Positions 1-7,481 of a stretch of 9,593 nucleotides of DNA are shown piece by piece. Each line of letters starts with the position of its first letter. The stretch's first letter is position 1. The position numbers and the translations under genes are program-made. Origin of the DNA: an uncultured Clostridium sp. (GTDB lineage: Bacteria > Bacillota > Clostridia > Lachnospirales > Anaerotignaceae); NCBI GenBank assembly GCA_947246775.1, contig CAMXTM010000060.1:1-9593 (forward strand). Direction: 5' to 3'. The notes beneath the pieces are model-generated. The model was not told the origin of the DNA. It saw only the letters and a program-made list of their open reading frames with translations, and did not search any database.

Positions 1-1498
1 TATATTCTAAGAAAGACACAAATGGTTTATCAATAGGAGTAGAAAGGATTGCTGCCTCTAGTCCTTGTTCTTTAAACAAACGGATATACTGTGCTTGTTG
101 GTTTTCATCTGATACAAAGAAAATTTTATTTTCGTGTTTTTCTTTGTTTTTCTCTAAGTATTCGCTTACTGTTTCATAAACACCATCAGTTGTTTTTAAA
201 AGTAGTGCATCTTTAATTTTATCATAAAGTTTTTCTTCTCTCATGCAGCCAAATTTAATAAATATACTGATGTTATCCCAGAATCCCTCGTATTGCTCTC
301 TTTCGTTTTTAAAAAGATGATTTAATTTATCGGCAACTTTTTTTGTAATATAGTTTGACATTTTTTGCGCATAGCCATCATTTTGTAATGCACTTCTGGA
401 AACATTTAAAGGCAAATCTGGGCAATCCATAATACCTTTTAAAAGCAATAAAAATTCTGGCACAACTTCTTTGATATTATCTGCAATATATACTTGATTG
501 GAATATAATTTAATTTCGCCATCTGTAATATCCATTTGCTGTACTAATTTTGGGAAATACAAGATACCCTTTAATCTAAAAGGATAATCCATATTCAAAT
601 GAATCCAAAACAGTGGGTCATTCATATCCATAAACACTTGATGATAAAATGCTTTGTATTCTTCATCAGTGCAATCTTTTGGTTGTCTTTGCCAAAGCGG
701 ATTGACTTCATTTAATGGCTTTGGTTCTTCCTCTTTTTCTTTTTCTTCTTGTAATTTTTTAGCATCTTCGGCAGAAGAAATGTTTTCTGCTTCTTCTGGT
801 GAAACATGGATTACATTACTGTTCTCTTCTTTTGCTTCTTCCTCTGTTGTTTCTTCTTCCTCTTTTGCCATATGCACAAAGATAGGCACTGGCATAAAGG
901 AGCAATATTTTCTTAAAGCAGTATATAATGTACCTTCTTCTAAAAATTCTTTGCCATCTTCTCCGATATACAGTGTGATAGATGTTCCTCTTTCTGTTTT
1001 TGTGCCTTGTTCCATTTCATAGTCAATGCCACCTGTACAAATCCATTTTGCTGGCTCGGCATCTTTTTGATAGGACAATGTATCAATTTCTACTTTATCC
1101 GCTACCATAAAAGCTGAATAAAAACCAAGTCCAAAATGTCCTATAATATCATTATCTTCTTCTGCTTTTTCCTGAAATTTTTGTAAAAAGTCTGTTGCGC
1201 CTGAAAATGCAATTTGATTGATATATTTTTTGATTTCGTCCGCTGTCATACCAATACCATTATCTGTAATGGTAATTGTTTTTGCTTCTTCATCTAATGT
1301 TACATTGATTTCAAATTTTTCCTCTTCTGCAATTTCTGCCTCTCCCATAGAACCTAACTTTTTCAGTTTTGTAACAGCGTCACAACCATTTGAAACAAGC
1401 TCTCTTATAAAAATGTCTTTGTCTGTATAAAGCCATTTTTTAATAATTGGTAAAAAATTTTCGCTGTTAATGGAAAGATTTCCTTTTTCTTGTGTCAT
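1..1498 (-). CDS. htpG: HtpG, Hsp90-family ATP-dependent chaperone (C-terminus beyond window)
   Basis: Cytosolic Hsp90 chaperone, a homodimer that uses ATP to remodel client proteins. The reading frame is open from the ATG at 1498 to the window edge, giving 499 residues; bacterial HtpG is usually about 620-650, so most of the C-terminal dimerisation domain is missing. The GHKL ATPase domain (about 1-205) shows IRELVSN with catalytic E33 and Mg-binding N37, ITDNGIGM with D79, and the lid GHFGLGF at 120-126. A long acidic linker (about 211-262) follows, then the middle domain with NPLW (266-269), FWIHLNMDYPF (297-307) and DLPLNVSRS with R368, the expected gamma-phosphate-sensing arginine. The start is supported by a GGAGG site shortly upstream and by family alignment of MTQEKGNLSI. 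A CIRCE operator and promoter precede it, so HrcA repression is expected. Identification is firm; the linker is longer than in E. coli. Confidence 0.97.
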   Translation of the reverse strand, partial: MTQEKGNLSINSENFLPIIKKWLYTDKDIFIRELVSNGCDAVTKLKKLGSMGEAEIAEEEKFEINVTLDEEAKTITITDNGIGMTADEIKKYINQIAFSGATDFLQKFQEKAEEDNDIIGHFGLGFYSAFMVADKVEIDTLSYQKDAEPAKWICTGGIDYEMEQGTKTERGTSITLYIGEDGKEFLEEGTLYTALRKYCSFMPVPIFVHMAKEEEETTEEEAKEENSNVIHVSPEEAENISSAEDAKKLQEEKEKEEEPKPLNEVNPLWQRQPKDCTDEEYKAFYHQVFMDMNDPLFWIHLNMDYPFRLKGILYFPKLVQQMDITDGEIKLYSNQVYIADNIKEVVPEFLLLLKGIMDCPDLPLNVSRSALQNDGYAQKMSNYITKKVADKLNHLFKNEREQYEGFWDNISIFIKFGCMREEKLYDKIKDALLLKTTDGVYETVSEYLEKNKEKHENKIFFVSDENQQAQYIRLFKEQGLEAAILSTPIDKPFVSFLEY

Positions 1499-1558
1499 AA
1501 AAAAATGCCTCCTTATTTTTTTAAAACAATATTTTTTAAATTCTCTTCTCTATAAACC

Positions 1559-1586
1559 ATTGTAACATCTAAAATCAAAAAGTCAA
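1559..1586 (-). promoter_or_regulatory. Predicted sigma-A promoter of htpG
   Basis: On the minus strand, TTGACT (1586-1581) is followed after 16 bases by TACAAT (1564-1559), with a TG one base ahead of the -10, which makes it an extended -10. Transcription would begin about 50 bases before the htpG start codon. A second -10-like TATTAT (1627-1622) abuts the far side of CIRCE but has no good -35 at normal spacing. The promoter is predicted from sequence only. Confidence 0.7.
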
Positions 1587-1587
1587 T

Positions 1588-1620
1588 AAAAAATTAGCAC
1601 TCACTTTAAATGAGTGCTAA
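1588..1620 (-). terminator. Possible intrinsic terminator formed by the CIRCE repeat
   Basis: Read on the minus strand, the 9-bp CIRCE stem with its 9-base loop is followed directly by six T (1593-1588). It begins 12 bases after the stop codon of the upstream gene at 1632-2102. That is the layout of a rho-independent terminator, though the stem has only 4 G/C pairs. Whether it terminates is inference; the DNA-level operator role is the better supported one. Confidence 0.4.
1594..1620 (-). promoter_or_regulatory. CIRCE operator (HrcA-binding inverted repeat)
   Basis: Perfect match to the CIRCE consensus, TTAGCACTC-N9-GAGTGCTAA, with no mismatch in either 9-base arm. CIRCE is bound by the heat-shock repressor HrcA, most often at groESL and hrcA-grpE-dnaK. 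Here it sits 7 bases upstream of the predicted -35 of htpG and 96 bases before the htpG start codon. This points to HrcA control of htpG. hrcA itself is not in the window. Confidence 0.95.
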
Positions 1621-1631
1621 CATAATATGAT

Positions 1632-2102
1632 TTATTCTTGTATTGTAATAGCAATATGTAATTGATGAAAAAATTGCTCTACCCATTTGTCCCAAGCAAA
1701 TTCCGCTGTTTTATCCATAGCAAATACTTTTAAAGAACAACCTGTCGTACAAGTTACTGTATTTTTTTCAAAAAGTACATTTAAAAAATAGTTTGCTGGT
1801 ATATCGCATACTTGTTCTGCCTCTTGTTTTGGCATAGAAAATACAATTTTAATACTTTTAGGCAACTTCTGTCCTTTTATAATTTGAAAAGCATATTGCT
1901 TAACTTCTCCCCAACAACAATATTTTTCATTTATCAGCTCTTGTTCTGCTAAAGTATAATATTCTTTATTTTTTACACCATCAATTTGAAATAGTGCAAA
2001 TGTGGTAATATCTACTTGACGAATATGAAAATGGTCAAAGCCATTCTGTTTTAAAAGCAAATTCATAAATGCTTTTGTATCATGTACTATAAAAGAAATC
2101 AT
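1632..2102 (-). CDS. DUF5721-like protein of unknown function
   Basis: A 156-residue protein with no signal peptide or membrane segment, probably cytosolic. The overall pattern resembles the DUF5721 family known mainly from Lachnospiraceae-type Clostridia: an N-terminal MISFIVHDTKAFMNLLL, a central FQIDGVKNKEYYT followed by a CCW segment, and a C-terminal TGCSLKVFAMDKT ahead of a final helix. This is assigned from memory of the family, not from a search. Five cysteines are present (62, 63, 99, 118, 122), with CTTGC at 118-122, but there is no clear metal-site signature. The ATG is preceded by AGAGGG at 2117-2112, nine bases away. It is divergent from the gene at 2269 and runs toward htpG, from which it is separated by CIRCE and the htpG promoter, so it is probably a separate unit. 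No function can be given. Confidence 0.75.
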   Translation of the reverse strand: MISFIVHDTKAFMNLLLKQNGFDHFHIRQVDITTFALFQIDGVKNKEYYTLAEQELINEKYCCWGEVKQYAFQIIKGQKLPKSIKIVFSMPKQEAEQVCDIPANYFLNVLFEKNTVTCTTGCSLKVFAMDKTAEFAWDKWVEQFFHQLHIAITIQE

Positions 2103-2147
2103 AATTTTAAACCCTCTCTATCTCTATCCTAAATTATCTGTTTTATT

Positions 2148-2176
2148 ATTTTACACGCATTTGTAAAACATTACAA
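2148..2176 (-). promoter_or_regulatory. Candidate promoter for the 1632-2102 gene
   Basis: On the minus strand, TTGTAA (2176-2171) is followed after 17 bases by TAAAAT (2153-2148), about 46 bases before the start codon. The -35 is weak. It is placed in the 166-base divergent gap mainly because it is the best-spaced pair there. Confidence 0.35.
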
Positions 2177-2201
2177 TCAAAAACAAATATTTCATTTTAG
2201 T

Positions 2202-2230
2202 TTGTGTGATAGAGCTGTATGTGGTAAAAT
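2202..2230 (+). promoter_or_regulatory. Predicted promoter of the TPR-MBOAT-SGNH operon
   Basis: TTGTGT (2202-2207), a 17-base spacer, then TAAAAT (2225-2230) preceded by TGG, giving an extended -10. It lies 38 bases before the start codon at 2269. It is divergent from, and does not overlap, the candidate promoter of the opposite gene. I see no operator-like inverted repeat in the gap. Confidence 0.55.
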
Positions 2231-2268
2231 AGCAAAAGAGAAAATACAATAATACGGAGGTTTCCAAT

Positions 2269-3048
2269 ATGAAAAAAACAATCGGCAGAATATTATTTTT
2301 TGGTATTCTGCTTGCTATACTAATGCTTATAGTAGGAAAAGTATTTCATTTATCTACAAATACATTGATTTTTGCCTTATCATTATCTTATTTTATCTTT
2401 TTAATGATTATTATTCCTTATCAAATGCGAAAAAGGAATTTACTTAACCACAAAATAGAAGTATTATTACAGAAAATGCGCAATGGTGACATAGAAGATT
2501 ACATTACAGGCATGAAAGCACTTTTAAATGAAGCAGAAAACGACTATTTAAAAGCTATCCTTACCATCAATATGTCTGTAGGCTACACACTAAAAGGAGA
2601 GTTTGAAAAAGCAAACAGCTATTTAGACAAAATTGACGCCAGTACCATAGACAAAAGAAGTCAAATGGTACTTTATCACAACATTGCACTCAACGCCTTT
2701 TGGGCAGGAGAAACCAAAAAGGCTTGTGTGATTATGGAATCGCACAAAAAAATATTGCAACAGGGTTTAGAATCTCATTATTTTAAAAACAGCTTTAGTG
2801 AAACTTTTGCACTGTGGAGCTTTGCAGAGGGAAAAAGGGAACAGGGTTTTGGCTATTTAGAAAATATAATCAATGACCAAAATGCAAAGTTATTAGAAAG
2901 ACAAGCTGCACAAGTCATTTGGGCAAAACAAAAAATGATAGACAAGCAATTTGAACAGGCAGAACAGTTATTACAAAAAATTGTTTCTGAAACACAAATC
3001 CCTTATTTAAAAAAAGAAGCAGAACAACTATTACATCAGTTAAAGTAA
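2269..3048 (+). CDS. Two-TM membrane protein with TPR-like helical domain
   Basis: A 259-residue protein of unrecognised family. Two hydrophobic segments (about 8-23 and 32-50) form an N-terminal hairpin ending in the basic MRKRN, so the remaining ~205 residues probably face the cytosol. That part is helical and TPR-like: residue spacing such as A..N.SVGYTLKGEFEKANSYLDKI (about 101-123) and MIDKQFEQAEQLLQKIV (about 224-240) fits the small/large pattern of tetratricopeptide helices, though repeats are degenerate. It has a strong GGAGG (2256-2260) eight bases before the ATG. It is first in a likely operon, 19 bases ahead of the MBOAT gene. A scaffold or regulatory role for that acyltransferase is possible but rests only on position. 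Confidence 0.85.
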   Translation: MKKTIGRILFFGILLAILMLIVGKVFHLSTNTLIFALSLSYFIFLMIIIPYQMRKRNLLNHKIEVLLQKMRNGDIEDYITGMKALLNEAENDYLKAILTINMSVGYTLKGEFEKANSYLDKIDASTIDKRSQMVLYHNIALNAFWAGETKKACVIMESHKKILQQGLESHYFKNSFSETFALWSFAEGKREQGFGYLENIINDQNAKLLERQAAQVIWAKQKMIDKQFEQAEQLLQKIVSETQIPYLKKEAEQLLHQLK

Positions 3049-3067
3049 TAGCAATTAGAGGTGTATT

Positions 3068-4603
3068 ATGTTATTTAATTCATTCCACTTTATATTATTT
3101 TTTATAGTAGTTACCTTGCTATATTATCTATCACCACATAGATTCCGTTGGATACTACTTTTAGCAGCAAGTTATTATTTTTATATTTGTTGGCGACCAA
3201 AACAAATTATCTTTATACTGTTGATTATATTTTCTACCTTTGTAAATTATATTTTTTCTCTTGCTATGTACAGAGAAAAAAACAGACGCAAAAGAAAAAA
3301 ATATTTAATCATAACCCTTTTTATCAATTTTGGTTTGTTATTTTTATTTAAATACTCCATGTTTTTTAATGAAACCATTATGAATGTAATTTCAAAAGGG
3401 ATTATGTGGTATTACAGAGATTTAGGAGAAACGCAAGCACTACAAAAAGTACAATTATTTTTGCAAAATTACCCAGCTAGAGACTTTGACATTATACTTC
3501 CTATGGGAATTTCCTTTTACACGTTTCAGGCGACTAGCTACAGCATAGACGTTTACAGAAAAACCATAAAACCAGTTAGACATTATGGTATCTTTTCGCT
3601 TTTTATTACGTTTTTTCCGCAACTTGTAGCAGGACCTATTGAGAGAAGCAATAATTTATTGCCCCAATTTTACAAAAAACACAAATTTAAAAAAGAAAAT
3701 GTATTGCTTGGGCTAAAAATTATGTTATGGGGATTTTTTAAAAAAATAGTCATTGCGGATAGAGTTTCTACTGCGGTAAACACAATATATAACTCTCCCC
3801 AAAGTTACAGCGGTTTTTATTTTGTATTTGCAACGATATTATTTGCTTTTCAAATTTACTGTGATTTTAGCGGATACTCTGACATTGCCTTAGGTGCTGC
3901 AAAAGTATTAGACTTTCAGCTTATGCAAAACTTTGACAAGCCCTATTTGTCCAAAAGCATTAAAGAATTATGGAGAAGATGGCATATTTCTTTGTCTACA
4001 TGGTTTATGGACTACATATACATTCCTTTAGGCGGAAACAGAAAAGGAAAATTGAAAAAGTGCAGCAATCTTTTTATTACCTTTTTTGTAAGTGGTATCT
4101 GGCATGGCGCAAACTGGACATTTGCTCTTTGGGGCGCTTTACATGGACTATATTTGGTTTTTGGTATTTTAACAGAAAATATATCAAAAAAAATAAAACA
4201 GATATTACACTTAAATCATAATATTTTATGGAATTTTTGCTGTATTGTCATGACGTTTTTTCTGTTTTGTATCAGTTTAATTATATTTCGTGCCAACACC
4301 ATTACAGATACGGTATATATCTTTCAGCACTTGCTAGATGATATAACACAGTGGACAAATGCACAATATCTTTATGAAGTCGTAACCAGTTTAGGCATCA
4401 ATTTATTTGAACTGACCATTGTTGTCATTTCGATACTATTTTTAATGGCTGCCGAAATTGCTACCACAAAATACCATGTAATATACGGTGTAGAAAAAAC
4501 AAACGTTGTTATCCGAATGGCTTTTTATGTGCTTTTAAGCGTTTGGATACTTTCTACAGGTGTATTTTATAATTCTGGCGAGTTTATCTACTTCCAGTTC
4601 TAA
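3068..4603 (+). CDS. MBOAT-family membrane O-acyltransferase (AlgI/DltB-like)
   Basis: A 511-residue polytopic membrane protein of the MBOAT superfamily, the usual length for AlgI/PatA/DltB-type enzymes. These take an acyl group from a cytosolic donor and pass it across the membrane to an SGNH partner that modifies a surface or secreted polymer. Visible family motifs are PMGISFYTFQ (145-154), DFSGYSDIALGAA (266-278), ELWRRWHISLSTW (300-312) and SGIWHGANWTFALWGALHG (342-360). H346 in WHGANW is the invariant catalytic histidine; H359 is also conserved. The C-terminus FIYFQF is typical of the AlgI group. AGAGG (3057-3061) lies six bases before the ATG. The next gene encodes the SGNH partner. With no dltA or dltC alongside, polysaccharide O-acetylation is more likely than D-alanylation of teichoic acid; the substrate is unknown. 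Confidence 0.93.
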   Translation: MLFNSFHFILFFIVVTLLYYLSPHRFRWILLLAASYYFYICWRPKQIIFILLIIFSTFVNYIFSLAMYREKNRRKRKKYLIITLFINFGLLFLFKYSMFFNETIMNVISKGIMWYYRDLGETQALQKVQLFLQNYPARDFDIILPMGISFYTFQATSYSIDVYRKTIKPVRHYGIFSLFITFFPQLVAGPIERSNNLLPQFYKKHKFKKENVLLGLKIMLWGFFKKIVIADRVSTAVNTIYNSPQSYSGFYFVFATILFAFQIYCDFSGYSDIALGAAKVLDFQLMQNFDKPYLSKSIKELWRRWHISLSTWFMDYIYIPLGGNRKGKLKKCSNLFITFFVSGIWHGANWTFALWGALHGLYLVFGILTENISKKIKQILHLNHNILWNFCCIVMTFFLFCISLIIFRANTITDTVYIFQHLLDDITQWTNAQYLYEVVTSLGINLFELTIVVISILFLMAAEIATTKYHVIYGVEKTNVVIRMAFYVLLSVWILSTGVFYNSGEFIYFQF

Positions 4604-4641
4604 AAATTTTTGATTAAAGTAAGTAAAAGGAGCTTTTCGCT

Positions 4642-5502
4642 ATGACTAAAAAGTTCATTTATAATATCAATTTTATCATGCGCATTGTAATTTATGTAGT
4701 TTGTGTTGTGCTTTTGTTTCAGCAAGTTGGCTTTCGCTACCAAGAAGCAGCAAGCCACAATGTCATAAATGCCTTTACACAAAAACGGTTTGAAGACTTT
4801 TATGCCTTACCTCAAAATAGTTTAAATATGGTGTTTATCGGTTCTTCTCACTCCTATTGCACCTTTGACCCTGAAAACTTTGATAGCTATTTTGGCACTT
4901 CTAGCTATCAAATGGGAACACCACTACAGCATTTAGATACCAGTTACTATGAATTACAAGAAATTTATCATACACAAAATCCAGATGTTGTTGTGCTTGA
5001 AATTTATTGGGACGTACTAGATGACACATTTGAAATGAAACAAGCAAACTCTTTTTTTGAGGTACTTCAAAATGAACAACTTAAAAAAGACTATATTAAA
5101 AACGTATTTCCACTAGCAGAAAAAGTAAAATATTATTTGCTTCCTATGCGATTTCAACAGGACTACTTTGCCTATGAAGCAAACGAAATGGAAAAAAAAT
5201 TACAAGAAAAATATGGTGTACAAAAGAAAAAAGTAGTATATCAGCAAGGAGAAGAATATTATCGCTCAAAAGGTTATGTGTATTGCAATATGGGTATGTT
5301 GCCTGGAGAATACGACGAAACAAACCAATTTAAAGGGCTAGACGGCAAACATTGGGAACTAGATGACACACAATATGGCTATGTACAAAAAATAGCAGAA
5401 CTTTGTAAACAAAAAGGTAACTGCACCGATTGCGCTGGTTTCAATGGATTATATCAAAAACTACGATATGATACACGAAAAATTACAGCAAATTGCAAAT
5501 GA
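4642..5502 (+). CDS. N-terminal fragment of the SGNH protein
   Basis: This 286-residue product is what the upstream frame encodes. Residues 11-27 form a signal anchor, so the rest would lie outside the membrane. MVFIGSSHSYCTFDP (63-77) is the SGNH block I, with S69 the likely nucleophile, and DVVVLEIYWD (115-124) is a core strand. True sequence ends near residue 259; the last 27 residues, including CTDCAGFNGLY, are out-of-frame readthrough. Without the Asp/His block the fragment should be catalytically inactive. Confidence 0.6.
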   Translation: MTKKFIYNINFIMRIVIYVVCVVLLFQQVGFRYQEAASHNVINAFTQKRFEDFYALPQNSLNMVFIGSSHSYCTFDPENFDSYFGTSSYQMGTPLQHLDTSYYELQEIYHTQNPDVVVLEIYWDVLDDTFEMKQANSFFEVLQNEQLKKDYIKNVFPLAEKVKYYLLPMRFQQDYFAYEANEMEKKLQEKYGVQKKKVVYQQGEEYYRSKGYVYCNMGMLPGEYDETNQFKGLDGKHWELDDTQYGYVQKIAELCKQKGNCTDCAGFNGLYQKLRYDTRKITANCK

Positions 5503-5671
5503 TGTAGGCGCAAACTATATTGACTATAATATCGTAAATCAACAGACCAATATGCTCACCAATGACAATTTTAGAGATGATGCACACTTAAATGATAGTG
5601 GTGTGCAAATTGTAGACGAGCATTTTATCCATTGGCTTACAGAAAATACAACATTTTTTGACAAAATATAG
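5394..5671 (+). pseudogene. C-terminal remnant of the SGNH protein
   Basis: This downstream frame is open from 5394 and includes an internal ATG at 5444, which has no Shine-Dalgarno sequence and is unlikely to start translation. It encodes VTAPIALVS, a helix, NYIDYN, and then NFRDDAHLNDSG, the SGNH block V, where the Asp and His of DDAH complete the triad (His codon at 5585-5587). The preserved block and absence of further stops suggest the break is recent. No clear intrinsic terminator follows. Confidence 0.65.
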
Positions 5672-5725
5672 CCCTTGAGTATTGTTTTATGCAAAATGCT
5701 ATATTATAATAAAATATAAAATTTG

Positions 5726-5754
5726 TGTTTAAAATGGAAATAAATGGGTATAAT
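5726..5754 (+). promoter_or_regulatory. Predicted promoter of glnS
   Basis: A consensus -10 TATAAT (5749-5754) sits 45 bases before the glnS start. The best -35 at 17-base spacing is TGTTTA (5726-5731), which is weak; TTGTGT nearby would need a 20-base spacer. The -10 is convincing, the -35 is not. I see no T-box or other riboswitch-like structure in the short leader. Confidence 0.5.
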
Positions 5755-5798
5755 TATCATAAGAAGTTTGATTACAAATAAACGGGAGGTACTTTTTT

Positions 5799-7469
5799 AT
5801 GGAAGAAAAAAGAGAAAATGCTTTGAGCAATACAGGTAATTTTATACATAACTACGTGCAGGAGGACTTGGAGGGAAAACTAAATAAAATACACACACGT
5901 TTCCCACCAGAACCAAACGGCTATTTGCACATTGGTCATGCAAAATCAATTTGTTTAAATTTTGGTATGGCACAGCTTTATGGCGGAAAATGCAACTTAC
6001 GTTTTGATGATACAAACCCTACAAAAGAAGATACAGAATATATCGAATCTATCAAGGAAGATGTAAAATGGCTTGGCTTTGACTGGGAAGACAGATTATA
6101 TTTTGCCTCTAGCTATTTTGAAAAATATTATGAAGTTGCTGTTAATCTAATAAAACAAGGCAAGGCATTTGTATGTGATTTGACTGCTGAGGAAATGAGA
6201 GAATATAGAGGTACATTAAATACGCCTGGAAAAGAAAGCCCTTATCGCAATAGAACAATAGAAGAAAATTTAGATTTGTTTGAAAGAATGAGAAAAGGCG
6301 AATTTCCAGATGGCGCAAAAACATTGAGAGCAAAAATTGATATGTCTTCTCCTAACATCAACATGAGAGACCCTGTATTATACAGAATTGCTCACGCTAC
6401 ACACCACACAACAGGAGACGAATGGTGCATTTACCCTATGTATGACTTTGCTCACCCATTAGAAGATGCAATTGAGGGTATTACTCATTCTATCTGTACA
6501 ATGGAATTTGAAGACCACAGACCACTTTACGACTGGGTAGTAAGAGAAGCAGGTTTTACAGAACACCCTCCAAGACAAATTGAATTTGCTCGTTTAGGAT
6601 TAACCAATACTGTCATGAGCAAAAGAAAATTAAGAGCATTAGTAGAAGAAGGGCTTGTTGACGGTTGGGACGACCCTCGTATGCCTACGATATCAGGGCT
6701 ACGCCGCAGAGGATTTACACCAGAATCTATCAGAGATTTTTGTGAAAGAATAGGTGTCTCTAAAGCAAATAGCGTTGTAGACAGTGGCTTGCTAGAATAC
6801 TGTATTAGAGATGATTTAAAAGCAAAAGCAAAAGTAGTTATGGCAATCCTGCACCCATTAAAATTAGTGATTACAAACTATCCAGATGGTCAAATAGAGC
6901 TACTAGATATTGAAAACAATCCAGAAAATGAAGCACTTGGTACAAGACAAGTTCCTTTTACCAGAACACTCTATATTGAACAAGAGGATTTTATGGAAGA
7001 ACCTGTTAAAAAATTCTTTAGATTAGCTCCTGGAAAAGAAGTGCGTCTAAAAGGTGCTTACTTTGTTACTTGTACAGACGTCATAAAAGATGAAAATGGC
7101 AATATTACAGAAGTACACTGTACTTATGACCCAGAAACAAAAAGTGGTTCTGGCTTTACAGGCAGAAAAGTAAAAGGTACATTGCATTGGGTAAGCGCTG
7201 ACCACTGTGTTAAAACAACAGCAAGATTATATGACTACATGATGCTAGATAATCCAGATGACGAAAATGGCGAAATGATTATGAATCCAAATTCATTAGA
7301 AGTGATAGAAAATTGCTATGTTGAACCATCTATAGAAGAAGCAAAAGCTGGTGACAAATATCAGTTTATGAGAAATGGCTATTTCTGTGTAGACACAAAA
7401 GACACTACAAAAGAGCATATGGTATTTAATCGTATTGTATCATTAAAAAGCTCTTTTAAACTAAAATAA
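5799..7469 (+). CDS. glnS: Glutamine--tRNA ligase (GlnRS)
   Basis: Class I aminoacyl-tRNA synthetase that charges tRNA-Gln with glutamine in the cytosol. The 556 residues match the roughly 554 of E. coli GlnRS and align along the whole length. The signature [17 protein letters not shown] (34-50) contains HIGH at 44-47, and VMSKRK (272-277) is the GlnRS form of [32 protein letters not shown] and [15 protein letters not shown] are GlnRS-specific; C233 in SICTMEF matches the conserved active-site cysteine. From about 345 the two beta-barrel anticodon-binding domains follow, with [12 protein letters not shown] and FNRIVSL near the end. It is GlnRS and not GltX because of the beta-barrel C-terminus and these motifs. 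GGGAGGT (5784-5790) is eight bases before the ATG. It has its own promoter and terminator, so it is probably monocistronic. Many Firmicutes lack GlnRS and make Gln-tRNA through GatCAB. Confidence 0.98.
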   Translation: MEEKRENALSNTGNFIHNYVQEDLEGKLNKIHTRFPPEPNGYLHIGHAKSICLNFGMAQLYGGKCNLRFDDTNPTKEDTEYIESIKEDVKWLGFDWEDRLYFASSYFEKYYEVAVNLIKQGKAFVCDLTAEEMREYRGTLNTPGKESPYRNRTIEENLDLFERMRKGEFPDGAKTLRAKIDMSSPNINMRDPVLYRIAHATHHTTGDEWCIYPMYDFAHPLEDAIEGITHSICTMEFEDHRPLYDWVVREAGFTEHPPRQIEFARLGLTNTVMSKRKLRALVEEGLVDGWDDPRMPTISGLRRRGFTPESIRDFCERIGVSKANSVVDSGLLEYCIRDDLKAKAKVVMAILHPLKLVITNYPDGQIELLDIENNPENEALGTRQVPFTRTLYIEQEDFMEEPVKKFFRLAPGKEVRLKGAYFVTCTDVIKDENGNITEVHCTYDPETKSGSGFTGRKVKGTLHWVSADHCVKTTARLYDYMMLDNPDDENGEMIMNPNSLEVIENCYVEPSIEEAKAGDKYQFMRNGYFCVDTKDTTKEHMVFNRIVSLKSSFKLK

Positions 7470-7481
7470 TCAAATACCTTT

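Larger units (their letters stand above)
4642..5671 (+). pseudogene. Frameshifted SGNH-fold partner of the MBOAT acyltransferase
   Basis: Two overlapping frames together make one DltD/AlgJ-like SGNH protein: 4642-5502 carries the nucleophile block and the next frame, up to 5671, carries the Asp/His block. The switch lies between about 5394, where the downstream frame opens, and 5443. The upstream frame runs through LCKQKG and then becomes Cys-rich nonsense; the downstream frame resumes as VTAPIALVS from 5417, a segment typical of the core strand after the helix. The expected residues between these two segments are absent, so the lesion looks like a small deletion (length 2 mod 3, perhaps 11 or 14 bases) and not a single-base error. 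The ATG follows AAAGGAG (4626-4632) and is 38 bases after the MBOAT stop, in the same operon. As it stands, no single product holds the whole catalytic triad. A sequencing error remains possible. Confidence 0.8.

Noticed and set aside
654..1022. Plus-strand frame of 122 codons inside htpG
   Set aside because: It is the antisense of the acidic linker and its flanks, low-complexity Ser/Phe-rich, with no ribosome binding site.
4600..4782. Minus-strand 60-codon frame at the MBOAT/SGNH junction
   Set aside because: It overlaps the ribosome binding site and signal anchor of the SGNH gene and has no ribosome binding site or coding character of its own.
5394..5443. Programmed +1 frameshift in the SGNH gene
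   Set aside because: There is only an A5 run and no known shift-prone motif or stimulating structure. Several expected residues are also missing at the junction, which fits a deletion better.
3068..5671. dltB-dltD of the teichoic acid D-alanylation operon
   Set aside because: dltA and dltC are absent next to the pair, and the MBOAT motifs and FIYFQF end fit the broader AlgI group. Symbols were left blank.
5665..5705. Hairpin AATATAGC/GCTATATT after the SGNH remnant as a terminator
   Set aside because: The stem is 8 bp and AT-rich, its loop is about 25 bases, it overlaps the stop codon, and no T-run follows.
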